This document shows positions 1 through 13,894 of a stretch of DNA of 64,000 nt, piece by piece. Position 1 is the first letter of the stretch, and every line of letters starts with the position of its first letter. The DNA is taken from assembly GCF_025118155.1 (NCBI RefSeq), contig NW_026251388.1, positions 744,001 to 808,000 of the forward strand. The letters run 5' to 3'. The notes beneath the pieces were generated by a model, which did no database searches, was not told the DNA's origin, and saw only the letters and a program-made list of their open reading frames with translations. The DNA comes from Cokeromyces recurvatus. Its lineage: Eukaryota > Mucoromycota > Mucoromycetes > Mucorales > Mucoraceae. Both the position numbers and the translations under genes were made by a program.

Positions 1-1461
1 AAAGAAATTTTTTACTTAATCTCAACGTTTGACGAACACGATCAGCTATCAAATCCAAATAGGCTACAGTCAATGCACGCCATTCAGTCACGACTGGGTC
101 CGACATATCAAACATCGGGGCCACCTCAACCTTGGGCTGATAAGGCAAAAGAGAATTGGCTTGATAATTTTTAATACCACGTTCGTAATCGACAGGCTTT
201 AAAGTCAGAAAACCAGTATCGATAAGGAAGCCACCATTACAGTAATCAGGAAGGGGTGTTAACAGATCAGTGCCTTCAATGGTTGCTCCAAGTAATTTTT
301 CCATAGGCTCAATCACGGAATAGATAATCCATTGAGAGAGCTTATGAAATGAGACAAGATTACTATCATCATGTATAGCTGTACAAGGCCAAACGTCACC
401 TAATCCACTTGTACCACCTCTGTTTTCTTCAGCAGCCCATAATTCGCCCATCTCTTGAACAACAGGCCACAATGTCTCAATACTAATTAATGGTCCCTTT
501 TTGGTTTTAATTGTAGTAGGATGATCGAGTAAATAGTCTAAATAAATATTATCAATTTCAGGAGTTTTCGAAAAAAAAAAATCAAACAACTATACTACTT
601 GTTATTTTTGTATTTGTGCATTTTTTTTTTTTATACTTTTTCATTTATTTATTTATTTACCTATTAGGTTTCCGGGACGTCTTATATTATTACCAAAATA
701 GTCTGTTCTATTTTGTAATACAGATCCAAGATTTTTCAGAGCTTCAAATCTTACCTCAATATCAACGAATGAATTATCATCATTGAATTGAAGTTCTTTA
801 CAGAGTGTATCAAATGAAAGATTCAATAACGCCTCAGCTGTGTAGTATGTATAAATATAAATATATATGTATATATAACATGTAGAAAAAAAATGATATA
901 TATACATATATGTATATATATATATATATGTGTGTGTGTATGTGTGTCTATATATACATCATTTTATGTGTAGTACTTACAGTCAACTCGATGAGGCTGA
1001 GCTGGATCATTTGAAAAAAAGCCTTTTATGAACATATCCAATATAGCAATAGCAATACCATCCTTTCTTTTGAACACTCTACCTGTAGAATGTTCAGTAT
1101 AAGACCAAGCTTGACATGGCTTCATATCCATAAGACATGCAATAACCAATATATCAATTAGTTTTCTTGTTTGCTCTATTGTATCTTGACCAACACTAGC
1201 CCAAGTTTGGATTAGATTATCAAGACGGCGTCTTCCACCTATATCAAAGTGGCGCCAACGACCATAAAGAGGGATATCAGAAGGATTATCATAATCTCGT
1301 TTAATAATAGATACAACAAATTGAACCATTTCTTCCAACTTTGATTGATCAATATCAAAATGTTTCAACCTATTGCGTGTAGCCGCTTCATGTACTTTAA
1401 AACATCTTTCACGTACAGAGCCGAGACTAAGTAAGAAATCATTCTGATTATATGGAGCCAT
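1..1461 (-). CDS. URC4: URC4/DUF1688 uracil catabolism protein (partial, C-terminus off the left edge)
   Basis: The product matches the DUF1688 family, which includes yeast-type URC4. URC4 is needed for growth on uracil as nitrogen source through the URC route; its exact reaction is not settled to my knowledge. Exons on the minus strand are 1461-981, 837-661 and 537 to the window edge. Joining them gives conserved blocks such as RWRHFDIGGR, QPHRVDSEALL and RPGNLIDYLLDHP. The last block crosses the second intron and fixes its acceptor at 538/539. An alternative AG at 590 would put a stop codon in frame. The later part (ELWAAEENRGGTSGLGDVWP, FHKLSQWIIYSVIEPMEKLL) is uninterrupted to base 1. The ATG at 1461 is the first in frame and gives a normal N-terminus (SVRERCFKVHEAA). 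Divergent from MMS19 across about 1 kb. Confidence 0.82.
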
Positions 1462-2456
1462 ATTAGTATAGTTATTATTTATAATGATTGAAAGTAAAGT
1501 AATATGTAATATATATATTTTTTTATAGATTGTAAAAAGTAGTTAAAATTGTACTTGTATACAAGTATCAATTAAATTAAATAATATTTTGTAATAAAGT
1601 AAAGAAAGAAAAGAATGAATAATTATTATTAATTTTTTTCTTATTTTGATAAGCGGGTTAAATCATATTTATACATGTAAAGAGAAAAAAAAAATTATCA
1701 TAGTCTGTGTATCTATTTTATTAGGGGGAGAAAGAGAGAGGAAAAAAAAAAAATACTGTTTTCACATTTCAGCTTTCTTCTTTAATTCTTTAAGTTTGAA
1801 AATACCGATCTGATTAATGTTATCGGATGTATTTATTTTATAATACTTTTTTATTCTTTTTTATTTTATTTTTTTTTAAAAAATCTATCTTCTTCTTTCT
1901 TTTTATTTTTAAGAGAAGGGAGAAGATGGGAGAGGTCTGACAAAGTAAGGGGGGGCGTAATATGAAGGGCACACAAAAAAAAAAAAAAAAAAAAAGCAAG
2001 AAATGCCAACTTTAAAAGAAACTTTCTTCTCCTTAAAACAATAATAACATAACACAAACATGAAATTATAATCCATCTAAGTAACTTTATATATAAAAAT
2101 ATTTATAAAAACATGTTTAAATAATACTATTCTTTCAAAGAAGAGAGAATATCTTTTATATATACACATATATACATGTATATATAAACTGCGCATTATT
2201 ACTTACAGCCGCAAGTGATTGTATATTATATAGCTTAACTTCACTTTAATGTAGACTTTAGATTTATAAATATCATGAATATGTAATATATCTGTAATAT
2301 ACTCATTTTGCATTTTACTAAATATGTTTCTGAATAATGTGTAACATTTTATCAAATCTTTGGCAGGTGACTGTTAATTTCCCCTACAAAAAGGCTTTAA
2401 TACTATTTTTTTTTTCCAGATCGAGAAATTAGTCATCAATTACTTCTTTGTTTAAT
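1462..2456. other. Divergent intergenic region URC4/MMS19
   Basis: AT-rich spacer holding both 5' regions. It contains A/T homopolymers, a G-run near 1950 and a pyrimidine-rich stretch ending just before the MMS19 ATG. The 63-codon minus-strand frame at 1866-2057 is a low-complexity translation of poly-A and G-runs and is not supported as a gene. No RNA gene or repeat seen. Confidence 0.6.
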
Positions 2457-5400
2457 ATGAATAGTTTGGAGAAAGAAGTGACAAAATATATGATTACAGC
2501 AGATATAAATTCTGCAGAAGCCATAGAATCAGCTAAAAACTTAGTTCAAAGTATATAGATATTGATTTAAAGTTATGCAGAACTTGACAGAAACACTAAC
2601 ATAAAAAAAAATACTTGTCTTTTATTAATATAACATACACTTCCATTAAAAGTCATCAATGAAGGATCTGCTCAAGATAACTTGTTGCATTTGATACAAT
2701 GTTTAGGAGAACATCTTACAAATGAAGATGAATTTATTCGTGCTAAAGGTTAGTAATAGAGCTCTTTTATATTCATGACTAATACACATGATCTTACATG
2801 TTACCAAATTCATTTAGCGACTGGACTTTTATCGATTACCTTGACCGATTGTGAACACGATGTTATCAATGAATCAGCTGGTAAAACAATGTGTTATAAT
2901 GAAAAAAAAAAAAAAAGAGAGAGAGAGAGAGAGAGACTTAATTAACATTATAATTTATATATTCAAGTATCTGTCCTTGTTGATTTTTATTGTGAAAGAT
3001 TAACTGATAAGACTTGTGTACAAAATCTATTGCAAGGGCTTGTGGCATTAACAACTTATTCCAACTTTACTGATAAGAATGCTGTATTTGTTTCAAAAAG
3101 GTTAATATAAGGAATCTGGAAGAGCTTGTATATATACGTTATTAATAATAGTTAAAAAAAAAACAAATTAGAATTGCACAAAAAGTTGACATGCAGCAAT
3201 TTCCTCAAGCAGTGAGATACTCAGTTTATAACATTTACAGTAATTTAATTAATCGCCATGTTAACGCCTTAAGATCTATCAATAATGAGTTTGTATATGG
3301 GTTTACTCAAAAGTTAGATGGTGAAAAAGATCCTAGAAATTTGTTAATTGCTTTTCAAATTATGAAGAATATTGTGAATAGTTTTGATATTTCAGCTCAT
3401 GTAGAGGTAATAATGGAAATACGAACTAATGGCATCAATGTGATTAAACACATTTGTAATAGGATATATTTGAAGTTACATGTTGTTACTTTCCAATCAC
3501 CTTTAAACCACCCCCTGATGATCCATATGGCATCACAGCAGAAGACTTAAAGATCAGTCTTAGAGAATGTATATCTTCCTCTCCATTATTTGCAAAGTTC
3601 GCTTTACCTTTAATTTTGGAAAAGCTATCATCTACTGCTGGTAGTGCAAAGGTATAGTTTAGAATAAGAATAAAGAAAAGAAAAGGAAATAGGACTCATA
3701 TAATTAAACACTTTATAGAAAGATTCAATGGAGACTTTGGCTGCCTGTGCGCCTGTATATGGAGCGGCCGCTATATTACCTCATATTGATGGAATCTTTA
3801 GTAGTCTTAAGTTGGAAGTGTTCCAGGCTGTTGAACCCTCTTTAGAAGACGCTGCTTTAAAGGCTATTCATGCTGTTGTAAATGCATTAAATACTACTGG
3901 TTTGAGCACATCAGAATCAGATCCTGTAGAAAAAGCATTACAGCCTTTGATTGAAGAATGTACTACAAACTTAAAAGATCCTGACATGAAGGATTCAAAG
4001 CAAACTGGCCGTATTCTAAGAGCTACTGCATCAGCTTCTGATCACTCTTGTCATTATATTGTAAATATTATTATTCCGCTAGTTTTAAAGCAATACCGTG
4101 AAACAAGTGTTGCTATATTAAAAAAGGCAAACGTGGATATTATAATTGATCTTTTGGAGGCTTGTAAGACACTTTATGGAACAGACGATGAAATCGAAAA
4201 AGGTTTGTATAAATATGAATAGAGGAGAAAAAGGCCAAAGATATTAATTATAATGTACTTTTAGTAGATGATAACTTTACTTCGCCTTTAATTCAGTATA
4301 AAGATCAATTTTTTGCGATTTTTGAATCTTCATTAAAAGCATCAAATGAATATAATCTTTTACGGCTTTCTGGATTAACAGGATTAAAGTTGATGATTAT
4401 ATCAAAAAGATTTTTAGAGGAAAATGAAGTGGGTATTGCTATTCAATCTATCAATAGTATCTTATTAGATGAACAAGACGAAGAACTACGGTAAAGTATA
4501 TTATATATATTTAAAAAGAAATATGTGTATTTATCCTAACTGTATATTATAGTTCTGCGGCACTTAATGCTCTAAGTGTCACTTCACATATTAATAGCAA
4601 ATATGTTAATGAAATCACTATACTATCTTTAGTAAATCGACTTCCTGATACTACGACAAATCTTAGTTCTAAGGCTTATTTATATATTCTTCATGCATTA
4701 GAAGTTTTGGCACCTGTAGCTGCGATTTACAAACAAGCAATGCCTCTATTAATCCAAAAATTTGATCATGTTTGTGAAAAAGGTTTGTTCTATAAAATAG
4801 CATGTGTTATTTTATTTTATATTTATATTTTCTTTTCCCCTCCGGGATTATTTCAAATAGACACAAATGCTTCATATGCACTCGCTATAGCTCAATGTAT
4901 CTTGAGTATTCTTAATACAAAATCTGCGAAAAAGCATGATGATATAATAGGAAGCATTGATACTCTAGTATCTCACTTTATTACTAAAGCAATAGAGGCT
5001 TCTCTTTGTTCAGAAGATAACCTTATATTAGATTATGATGTTATGGAAACATTAGCGTTAATCACAATTACGGTTTTCTCGAAATTAAATAGCGAGTAAG
5101 TAAAAATATGACAATATATATATATATATATATAAAGAGATTAGTAATTCATACGTATATATAGGGCCCAAAAGGCTTATATAGATAAAGCTTACAAATT
5201 ATTTGTTGAGGGTCAGTTATCTGAATTTGATATTATTTCCTCAACACAAGAATTCCAGCCTCTTAACCCTTCTTCATCACCTTTAAGAAATGAAAAACAA
5301 AAAAAGGTTTGCTTACTCTTTGCTGCTATTGTCTGCTGTTTAAGAAAAGATGTGAATTTGCCTGTTTCAAATCTAGAAAATTATCTGAACGAAATGGTTC

Positions 5401-6484
5401 AATTGGTATTAAGCACGGATAATGTTATTCAAGCCAATTGTGGTTCAAGGATGATTGGTTCTTTGATTAATAAATGGAAAGATAGTAAGTTTTTTTTTTT
5501 TTTTTTTTTTACTGGAGCATACGAGTACATGTAGATATAAATGCATATATTTAATTTATTTATTTATTTTAGATTCGGCCTTAATTGAATATGTTAAAAC
5601 TACCACAATAATGTTAGAAAGCATAATCACACAACAAGCTCCAAATAGTAAATATGCTTTAATGGTCTATTTATGGATAGCTAAAGCGCTTATCTTACGT
5701 ACACATGCTATGGGATACGAATTGACCAATAAAGTGATTGAATGGTGTGCTGATAACCCAACTAGCATACATGTTCCTCAAGGTTTTGACATCTTGATTG
5801 GTGACGATAAACTTGCATTAAACAAAAATACATTTGCTACAACTTCCGTAAGTATTTTTTTTTTCATAGAAAATTAACTTGACACTTACAAATATTACAA
5901 CTGATTATAGATTTTGTTCAAGCAAAGATTCTTTGCATTTTGTTTGCCTAAACTGATCGATGGCTTCCGTTCGGCAGCAGACAGTAAGTTTTAATTTTCG
6001 GAAAAAAAAATAGTACAGAAAGTTCTTATGTTATTTTATATTAGATATCAAGCCAAATTATTTAATTGCACTTTCTTATGTATTAAAAAATGTCCCAAAG
6101 CAAATTTTATTGAACGAGTTACCTCCCCTTGTTCCACTTTTAATTCAATCATTAAGTCTACCTGATGCTGATTTGAAGGTATCAACGTTAGCCACCTTCA
6201 AATTAGCAGTTGCAGAGGCTTCTAATGTTGTAGCACCACAGGTTAGAACCATTTTACCTTCTTTATTAGCCTTGTTGCAAGAAACTGCTAATAATCCAAT
6301 TCGTGTACGTGTCGGCGCTCTTGCTTGTCTTGCCGAGTTTCCTGGTTCAATCGCTAAGGATATCCTTAAACCTCATGTTAATTATGTTATTAGAGAGCTC
6401 AGGACATCATTAGATGATAAGAAGCGAATTGTAAGAAAAGAAGCAGTAGAATGCCGATCTCAATGGTACACAGTAATAAATTAG
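2457..6484 (+). CDS. MMS19: MMS19/Met18, cytosolic iron-sulfur targeting factor
   Basis: MMS19 is the HEAT-repeat scaffold of the cytosolic iron-sulfur targeting complex. It hands Fe-S clusters to DNA polymerases, helicases such as XPD and other nuclear enzymes, hence its links to nucleotide excision repair and methionine metabolism. Fourteen exons: 2457-2550, 2653-2748, 2818-2880, 2968-3100, 3172-3406, 3463-3651, 3719-4202, 4265-4490, 4553-4782, 4861-5095, 5165-5484, 5573-5847, 5911-5983, 6045-6484. They join to 1030 residues. The signature FEVTCCYFPITFKPPPDDPYG crosses into exon 6, and ITAEDLK follows. The rest is helical HEAT-like sequence (ILPSLLALLQETANNPIRVR) ending in the family-typical RKEAVECRSQWYT. 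Exon 4's intron is preceded by a poly-A/(GA)n tract at 2902-2936. Convergent with the PAPS reductase gene. Confidence 0.93.
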
Positions 6485-6667
6485 ATAACATGTTAAAATA
6501 AAAAAGAAAAAGATATTTGTGTATACGTATAGTAAATTAGAAAAAAAAAAGATATACACATATATACACATATATAGTGAGATGAAGAAAAGCTTATATT
6601 ATGCATAATTATGAAATAAATAGATGTATGTATGTATGTATGTACGTTATATAACTAAACAAAGGCT

Positions 6668-7611
6668 TTATGATGAGATAGCTACATTTGAAAGACTATC
6701 TGATAATTCATGAACGAGTTTCTTTTGTTGTTCACGTTTCTTTTTCGAAGCCAAGAAAGCAGCACGCATTTGAAAATAATCTTTATGTAAACCACATTCT
6801 GATTTCCCTTTGCCAGACCAACGACCACTACGTTCATCATCATGACTACTACTATTCGGCTTCCTTGTTGAATGCCAGTCACCAATCGATCGATACCCTT
6901 GATCAATTAAAAGATTATAGGGGACTTCATTTGCGCGAATATAAGTCCATACGCGTTGAAAATCCCAAAATGCGAGAGGGTTTAATTTGATGAGACCTGT
7001 ACTGTCTACTTCAATGACAGGGATCTCACTTCGTTCACCCTTTTGGCTACGACGACGACCTGTAATGATCGATTTGACCTTCAGTTCCCTGTAGGCTCGA
7101 TGAGCAGGCTCTACCTTAACAAGATAATCATATGCATCTTCATCTGTTTCCCAAAGTTGACTGCCATATTGATGCTCAAATTCTTCTTTAGTCTCTGCTT
7201 CCATTGGTTTATAGACTTTAAGACTGACACCGTATGTTTGCTCGCATCTCTTTGCAAGTTCTAGAGTTTCATCAAAATGATACAAGGTGTCCAAAAAAAT
7301 AAGTGGGACAAGGTGAGATTTCCCTCTATCTATGCTGATCTTATTGATCATATCTAAAGCAACAAGGCCTTTTGGATACGTATATACAAGTTAATAACAA
7401 GTTGGTATGTCTTTTTCTTTTTTTTATCTTTCATTTAAATACCTGACAAACCAAATGCTGTTGTTTGATATAAAGTCGGTAAATGATCAATAGCCCATTC
7501 TAAAATTTCTTTAGGCTCTAGTTCTGATAGATATTTATTGACTTTTTCCAAATATTCTTTATCATTAAAAGTCAAATCAGAATTATATTGTTGTGTTGTA
7601 CTAACTGGCAT
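6668..7611 (-). CDS. MET16: Phosphoadenylyl-sulfate (PAPS) reductase
   Basis: Reduces 3'-phosphoadenylyl sulfate to sulfite with thioredoxin, in the assimilatory sulfate pathway to methionine and cysteine (cytosolic). Two exons, 7611-7443 and 7368-6668, separated by a 74-bp intron, give 289 residues. The join restores TAFGLSGLVALDM, the nucleotide-binding P-loop region of the family. Also visible: PLIFLDTLYHFDETLEL, ITGRRRSQKGERSEIPV and the C-terminal SECGLHKDYF with the catalytic cysteine in ECGLH. The extra cysteine pairs that bind a 4Fe-4S cluster in APS reductases are absent, which favours PAPS as substrate. The ATG at 7611 is the first in frame. The last 30 residues are lysine-rich (KKKREQQKKL). 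Convergent with MMS19, with 183 bp between stops. Confidence 0.93.
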
Positions 7612-9104
7612 TGTTACAAGTATTTGTGTATAAATAACTTTCTAGGCTTTTTTATTATTATTATTATTATTAAAAATAAATAAATAAATAAATATGAATA
7701 TGTATTACTTTTATAAGACTAATTTATAGTAATTGGAATCGATGGCGTGCTTTTTTCATCAAGTTATTCGCTACAATAGAAGAGTCCAAGGCATGAAAGA
7801 AGACGAAGATAAAAAAAAAAAATTTTTTTTCAGCATCAAACATTGGCCCAATCAAAACAAAAATTCATTACGAATTTATCTTCATCATATTGCTGTTTTC
7901 CTATTCTTATGATTTGCGTCCATCTATTTTTTTTTTTTTTTTTTTTTTTTTTCAGATTTTATATAGTACAAAAATTAGTATTTATGCTTTGAAATTAAGC
8001 ACCAATAAGCGAAAAAAAAAAAAAAAATAGCAAAACATGATGACAGGATCCACAAATGACAACTGATATAAGTATAGTACAGGAAGATAGCATCTAAAAG
8101 GAATAAATTATAAATATGAAAATGGTTCTGTGATTTATGATTATATCTTCTAAACTCTGTTGTTCGTTGTCCTCTTATAAATGCATCATTAGTAAGAGAA
8201 GGTAGTAAGGGGAAGAGAGTATGTCGCTTAATATTATACTAAGAATTAAAAACTGTATTAAACACGACTCTTTAAATAAACTGTGATGTATAATAAAGCA
8301 TTTTAGTGCTAAAGAATATCAAGAAATTTGGTGTAAATAAAGTTTTATTGAAATATAACAAAAAGTTAATTCATAGTAAACTGTATACAATAAGAAGAAG
8401 ATTATTATTACAATTGGGTATTATTATGTTCAATTAGTATTTAGAAAAGATGCTCTCATCATTAGAATTGATATGAAGAATTAGGGTTACCAATAAATAT
8501 ATACAAATATGTATCTACTATCTTCTGGAAGCAAATAAATATTATTTTTGCAAAACCTAATAATACAGGCTGTCTGTATACCCCCTATTAAACGTAGTTA
8601 ACTTTTACAATGATATCTAGTAGAAAACCTAAACTCTGTTCATATCAACTTATATGCGCTCATTGAATCTTATATTATGCGATCGTCTCAGCATATATGT
8701 ATATGGGTGTTTTTTTTTTTATAGTGAACATACAAGATATTAACAATGTTTAGCATATATAAAAAAAGCAAAAGAACAATCCTATATAATTTATTTTATA
8801 TTTGTATATTTGTTTATTTATTTATTAATTTATAAGAAAGAAAGTAATAATAGTAGGGATAAGGTAATGGATTTTTTTTTTTTTTTTTTTTTTGTATTTT
8901 TTTCTTTTTTTTTTTTTTAAAAAAAAAAAAAGTAATAAAGTAATATATTAGAGTGTGTCTTTAAAATGTATTAAAAAAAAAAGTAATAAAGAGGAGAAAC
9001 AGTTTAATACTTGATGGATATATTGAGAAGCCAGTCTCTTGTTTTATGTTTCTTTTTTTTTTTTCCTTCTTTCTTCCTTTCAACATTTCCATGTAGAGTT
9101 TAAA
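7612..9104. other. Intergenic region, no gene seen
   Basis: AT-rich spacer between the 5' end of the PAPS reductase gene and the 3' end of the hexose transporter gene. It has several poly-T and poly-A runs (around 7928-7952, 8874-8893, 8900-8930) and an ATT microsatellite near 7650. No reading frame with protein-like composition and no tRNA-like fold was found. Confidence 0.6.
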
Positions 9105-10703
9105 TTAAGCTTGTTCCTTCTCATCAACAAATTCGCTTTCGTTATCAGTTTGTTCTTTAGTAACTACAACGTTTTTGTTTCTCTTCATACTCTTATAAGC
9201 GAGAATACTACCAGAGAATACAAGATCCATTTCTTCAAGAGAATGACCTTTAGTCTCAGGATAAAAGAGCCAAACACAGATAGCCATGACAACACAACAA
9301 CAACCAAAGAAGATATAAGTACCCCAAGTAATGGTAGTAAGCATAACGGGGACGAAAAGAGAGATGATAAAGTTCATGAGCCAGTTGGAAGCGGTTGTAA
9401 TAGAGGTACCCTTAGCACGAATGGAAAGAGGATAGATTTCAGCAGGGTAAACCCAGCCAACAGGGCCCCATGAATAAGCAAAACCAGCAACAAATACGTA
9501 AACCATGACGATACAGAAATAGGAGGCATGGGAATTACCCGACATATCGACCTCCATTTGACCTGAGGCTTCGTTTCTAAAGACACGACCTGTAGCGCCC
9601 ATGACGATACCACAGAGTAACATAGCAGCACCCATGATACAAGCACCAGAGATCAAGACAACACGACGACCAAGACGATCGAGATACAAGATGGGAGGAA
9701 TGGTAGCAAGGACGTTAAGGACACCGTTGACACCAGAGGCAATTAAAGAAGCTGAACGACCGGGGATACCGGCTTGTTGGAAAATAACAGGAGCATAATA
9801 CATGATCGAATTGATACCAGTAAATTGTTGGAAAACCTGAATAAGGACACCCAAGATGAGTCTTCTACGGACAGTACCTTTAAGGAGTTCGAAATAACTT
9901 GAGACTGACACAGTACGTTCATGCTCGACTTGAGCCACAATTTCTTCATATTCAGCAACGACATGAGGCGCCGTCTTATCGCCTTTTGAATGAAGACGGG
10001 CAAGGACGCCCAAGGCCTCATCATTACGTCCCTTGTTAACTAACCATCGAGGAGAGAAAGGAAGGAAGATGGAGCCGACACCAAGGATAAAGGCAGGAGC
10101 GATTTGAATACCAAGAGGAATCCTGTATGCAGCCTTGGTCTCAATATATTGAGTACCAGCACCAACCCAGAAGGCAACCATGAGACCAATTGTAATCATT
10201 AGTTGTTGAAGAGAGATGAGACGACCACGAATTTCCTTAGGTGCAAGTTCAGATAAGTAAACAGGGACAGCCATTGAAAGTGAACCGACACCAAGACCTG
10301 CGACAAAACGACCAGCAATCATCATATCATAGTTTTGAGCAGCTGTTTGAACGGCAGCACCAATACAAAAAACAGCCGAGGCAAGAATGATGGTATATTT
10401 ACGAGAGATTATTTCACAAAGTTGACCTATAACATAATAGTAATTCAATTTAATATACACACATGTATATATAGTTAATTAAAAATTACCAGCAAAAAGA
10501 GAACCAACGAAACAACCAGCTAATAATAAACCTGTAATAACTGAAGTTTGGATCGCTTTAAGGTACTTTTCGCCACCCGTCATAGCTTCAATAAATGGTG
10601 GCATGGTCAAGACACCAGAAATGACACCAGAATCATAACCAAAACAAAAACCACCAATGGCTGCAAATGCACAAACAGTATAAAGTTGAAGAGAATATCC
10701 CAT
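9105..10703 (-). CDS. MFS sugar porter (hexose/high-affinity glucose transporter)
   Basis: A 12-helix major facilitator of the sugar porter family in the plasma membrane. Two exons, 10703-10490 and 10426-9105, with a 63-bp intron, give 511 residues. Family marks in order: FGYDSGVISGVL in helix 1, GRFVAGLGVGSLS, PVYLSELAPKEIRGRL, the loop motif PFSPRWLVNKGR (usually PESPRWL), QVFQQFTGINSIMYYAP in helix 7, DRLGRRVVLI, WGPVGWVYPAEIYPL, and PETKGHSLEEMD near the end. The QQFTGIN motif supports hexose as substrate. The C-terminal tail is charged and lysine/glutamate-rich, and could be a ubiquitination target. The substrate cannot be fixed further from sequence. The coding region is visibly more GC-rich than its surroundings, suggesting high expression. 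Confidence 0.92.
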
Positions 10704-11361
10704 TCTATTAAAAAGATAAAATAGATATGTATGTATATGTATATTTGTTTCCCTTGTTTTTTTGTTTTTATAAACTATATGATTTATATATGTTTAATAA
10801 AAAGGCAGGATGTTAAACAGAATATCTATTGTTAATAAGAAAAAGAAACCAAAATATTTTGTCTCTTTATTTTATTTTATTTTTGATTCTCTTTTATAGA
10901 AGAATTCAACTTAAGCTATATCGACTGTGTGGAGTTAGTGCGACCATGAGTCCATTACATTAATAGTTAAATCTAGGGGATACAAGCCAACTGAAGAATT
11001 AATGGGAAAATTGAAATATGAAGACGATGTGTAACCCGTTTTATACCATTACCAATCAAATATGTACTCTTGAGGATTCATTTTCTCCACATTTTTGCAA
11101 GCCAATCATTGTATTCCTTTGTTCTTGTAGGAAAAAACGAAAAAAAAAATCATAATATAATAAATAAAGTTTATTTAAACGAAAATAGGTACATAAAAAG
11201 AGTGCTGACTAAGATTAGCTAAATGCATAATATATATTCATATTCTCCTTTTTTGATTTTATAATCTCATATAAAAGTGTATTCTTATTCAGAGCTGATC
11301 TTATAAAAAAAAAGACTTTTTTATACATAGAAAAACATTCCTACACATTTCTATAAAGTCC

Positions 11362-11415
<54 letters not shown>

Positions 11416-13894
11416 ATGTTAGGCTTCTATACAGGAGTTGTTATATAATTTGTACTCAAATAATAAGCTACGGTATAAAATCACTTGATGTTATTTTTCT
11501 TTTTTTTTTTTCAAGTTGCATGTCAAAATTATTCATATTTTATGATTTATTATAAAATCAGGTAAAACTGGAACAGTAATAAGAAAGGTATGATCCTTTT
11601 TTTTTTAAGTTAAACTATTCAGCATGATCTACTTTATTTTGACGATAACTATAATTTCATTCATTATAGAAATAGACAAATGCTTTCTTGATGAACACTT
11701 ATTTTATTGTACAACAGTCCTTTTTAAAAAAGGCTAAAAATTCAGGTGTATACCATTATTTCATTATTTTGTCATTTTCATAGGTCAAATCAAAGATGGG
11801 TCATACAACCATTATTTACTACAGGGTATTTCTTATAACACGATGGAAGAATGAAAGTTTTTTTTCGAATGATTTCTAGTTTTTATTATTTTCCAGTTTT
11901 TTCATGACAAAAAAATAACATACGTGAAGCTTTATTTAAACAAAAAAAAGGGTATGATCTTGTAGTTCATAGAATTAATAAATTCATTCTCTTAGGTATA
12001 AACAAACATTGTAATAATTAAAAAGACTTCTTTTTTTTTCATTAAGAAGAATGCATGTCTTTTGAATACATGGGTTTTCGTTTATGATAATGATTTATTC
12101 TAAATTTGGATTATAAATACTTGTTTTCTAGTCATGAGAAATTTGGGAGAAATAGGAATCGCGGGCTTTTTTTTTTTTTCTTCTTTCTTTCTTCAAGTAA
12201 CAAATAATCAGGGTCATTCTATTTCTTACCAAAACTGAATGAGTCGGTTTTCTTGTGTATCAATAAAATAGTCTTTCGTTTATTTTATATGCTTTTTTTT
12301 TTTTTGATAACAGTAAAGTGCATTCATTTCTTGAATTTTATTACTTATCCAGACTGCCGCGGATCAAATAGTGTTATTTATTTTCTCCACTTTACCCCAC
12401 GTATTTTTTTGAATTTTAATTCGTTTTCAATACAGCAACTAAAATTAATGGTGTAACAGTTAGAGAAAAGTCCCTTCTTTTCAATTAATATTACGAATTA
12501 TCTCAGGAATGGGATACTATTATTTCTTATTACACAAATTGAATGTATTACTATCTCTTTTATTTCTCTTCATACTCATGAATTTTTAGTTATTACAATT
12601 GGTATTAATAGTAGTAGGAGTAGTAGTAATAGAATGACTATGGTAGAATCGATTATTTCGGTAAAGATTACTTTCTAGAATTCATATGAATGGTAATAGA
12701 GATCTACAATAATAAGTTTGCTTTCTGTTTCATTTATGATCTATGATTAGGTAATATTTTCGATGTTTTTAACAAGATCATTATTGAGTATTGAACAATA
12801 GTATAGAATGACTATTATTTCTTTAATTTCGGTGACTGAGTAGTATTCCAACACTAGAGGTAAATAAGATCCATTTTTTTTTTTTTAGTATTCTATCAAC
12901 TCCTTCATATTTATGGATTCGTACTCTAAAAATGATTCCTTAAAATGAATAGTTTTATATGTTTGTACTCAAACCACTACTGTAGTTAACAATAGTATAG
13001 TGTCCTCCATAATACGTGATAAATCTATATATAAAGAAAAATGCATTTAACAGATACTGATGAACTATTAGAAAGCTCCTTCATTGAAAAAAGAAAGTAC
13101 TTTGCTACATTTACATGTTCTAGAAGATTGATACAGCATCACATCAACTCGTTGTATCAAAGATAGTTTTTGTTTAATGATATAATACTCATTCTCAGAA
13201 CTATCTTATAAAGTTCTTCATGATTGATATTGTCTGATAATCAAGGGAAAAATAAATAAATAAATACTATTTCTCTAATAAACTAGCCCTTTTTATTATC
13301 ATCATTTATAATTGAATACATCGCATGTTTTATTTGAAGTATTGCGTCGGCATGTGAAATTCTTGTATGCATCTACTAAAATAAATACATGAAAGAAACA
13401 CCCTATTTTTTTAATATATCAATATTATTTTAGAGATCATGATTCATTTCTCTTTCTCTACCTCTGCCCCCCAGTCTCGACTCCTTTAAATCTCTTCATA
13501 TATTTGAAGTCATTTCTTGAGTTTCAAGTAATTTTCGAAAAAATGATTCAAGAAGGTATTATAGACTGTTTTAAAATAGAAGAGAAGGATATAATTCATT
13601 TAAAGCAGACATAAAATTTACTATTTATAATATGTATATATTTATTAAAAAACAAACAAACAAACAAATACTACTACTATTATTATTATTACTAGTAATT
13701 TTCTATATTTACATGATAAAATATAAGTTGTGCATGTACAAGATTTATATTACAGATCAGAAAATATATATATATAAATACATATAAGCCAACTGCTGTG
13801 TGTAAGAAAAAGAAAAGAGGGAAGAAGGAGGGGGGGGACAGAAGGATCTTGCTGATTCTTGATGGATTTATGATATTTACAGAAATAATATAGA
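10704..13894. other. Long intergenic region, no gene seen
   Basis: About 3.2 kb of AT-rich DNA. A T(13)A(39) block at 11362-11413 is the only marked structure. Reading frames over 60 codons (for example 12253-12456 on the plus strand) are phenylalanine- and isoleucine-rich translations of AT-rich DNA. No splice-joined conserved motif was recognised on either strand. Confidence 0.55.
11362..11413. repeat. T13-A39 homopolymer block
   Basis: Thirteen T residues directly followed by 39 A residues. It could form a long foldback, or it may be the tail of an old retroposed insertion. It is also a likely assembly weak point. Confidence 0.9.

Noticed and set aside
538..590. Alternative acceptor at 590 for URC4 exon 3, giving a frame that runs through the A/T homopolymer
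   Set aside because: Joined to exon 2 it reads into a stop at once. The acceptor at 538/539 restores RPGNLIDYLLDHP, which fits the family.
1866..2057. 63-codon minus-strand frame
   Set aside because: Translation of poly-A, G-run and pyrimidine tracts (phenylalanine and lysine runs); no motif.
9374..10024. Open frames overlapping the hexose transporter in other frames and on the other strand
   Set aside because: Shadows of the transporter coding sequence, which carries the family motifs.
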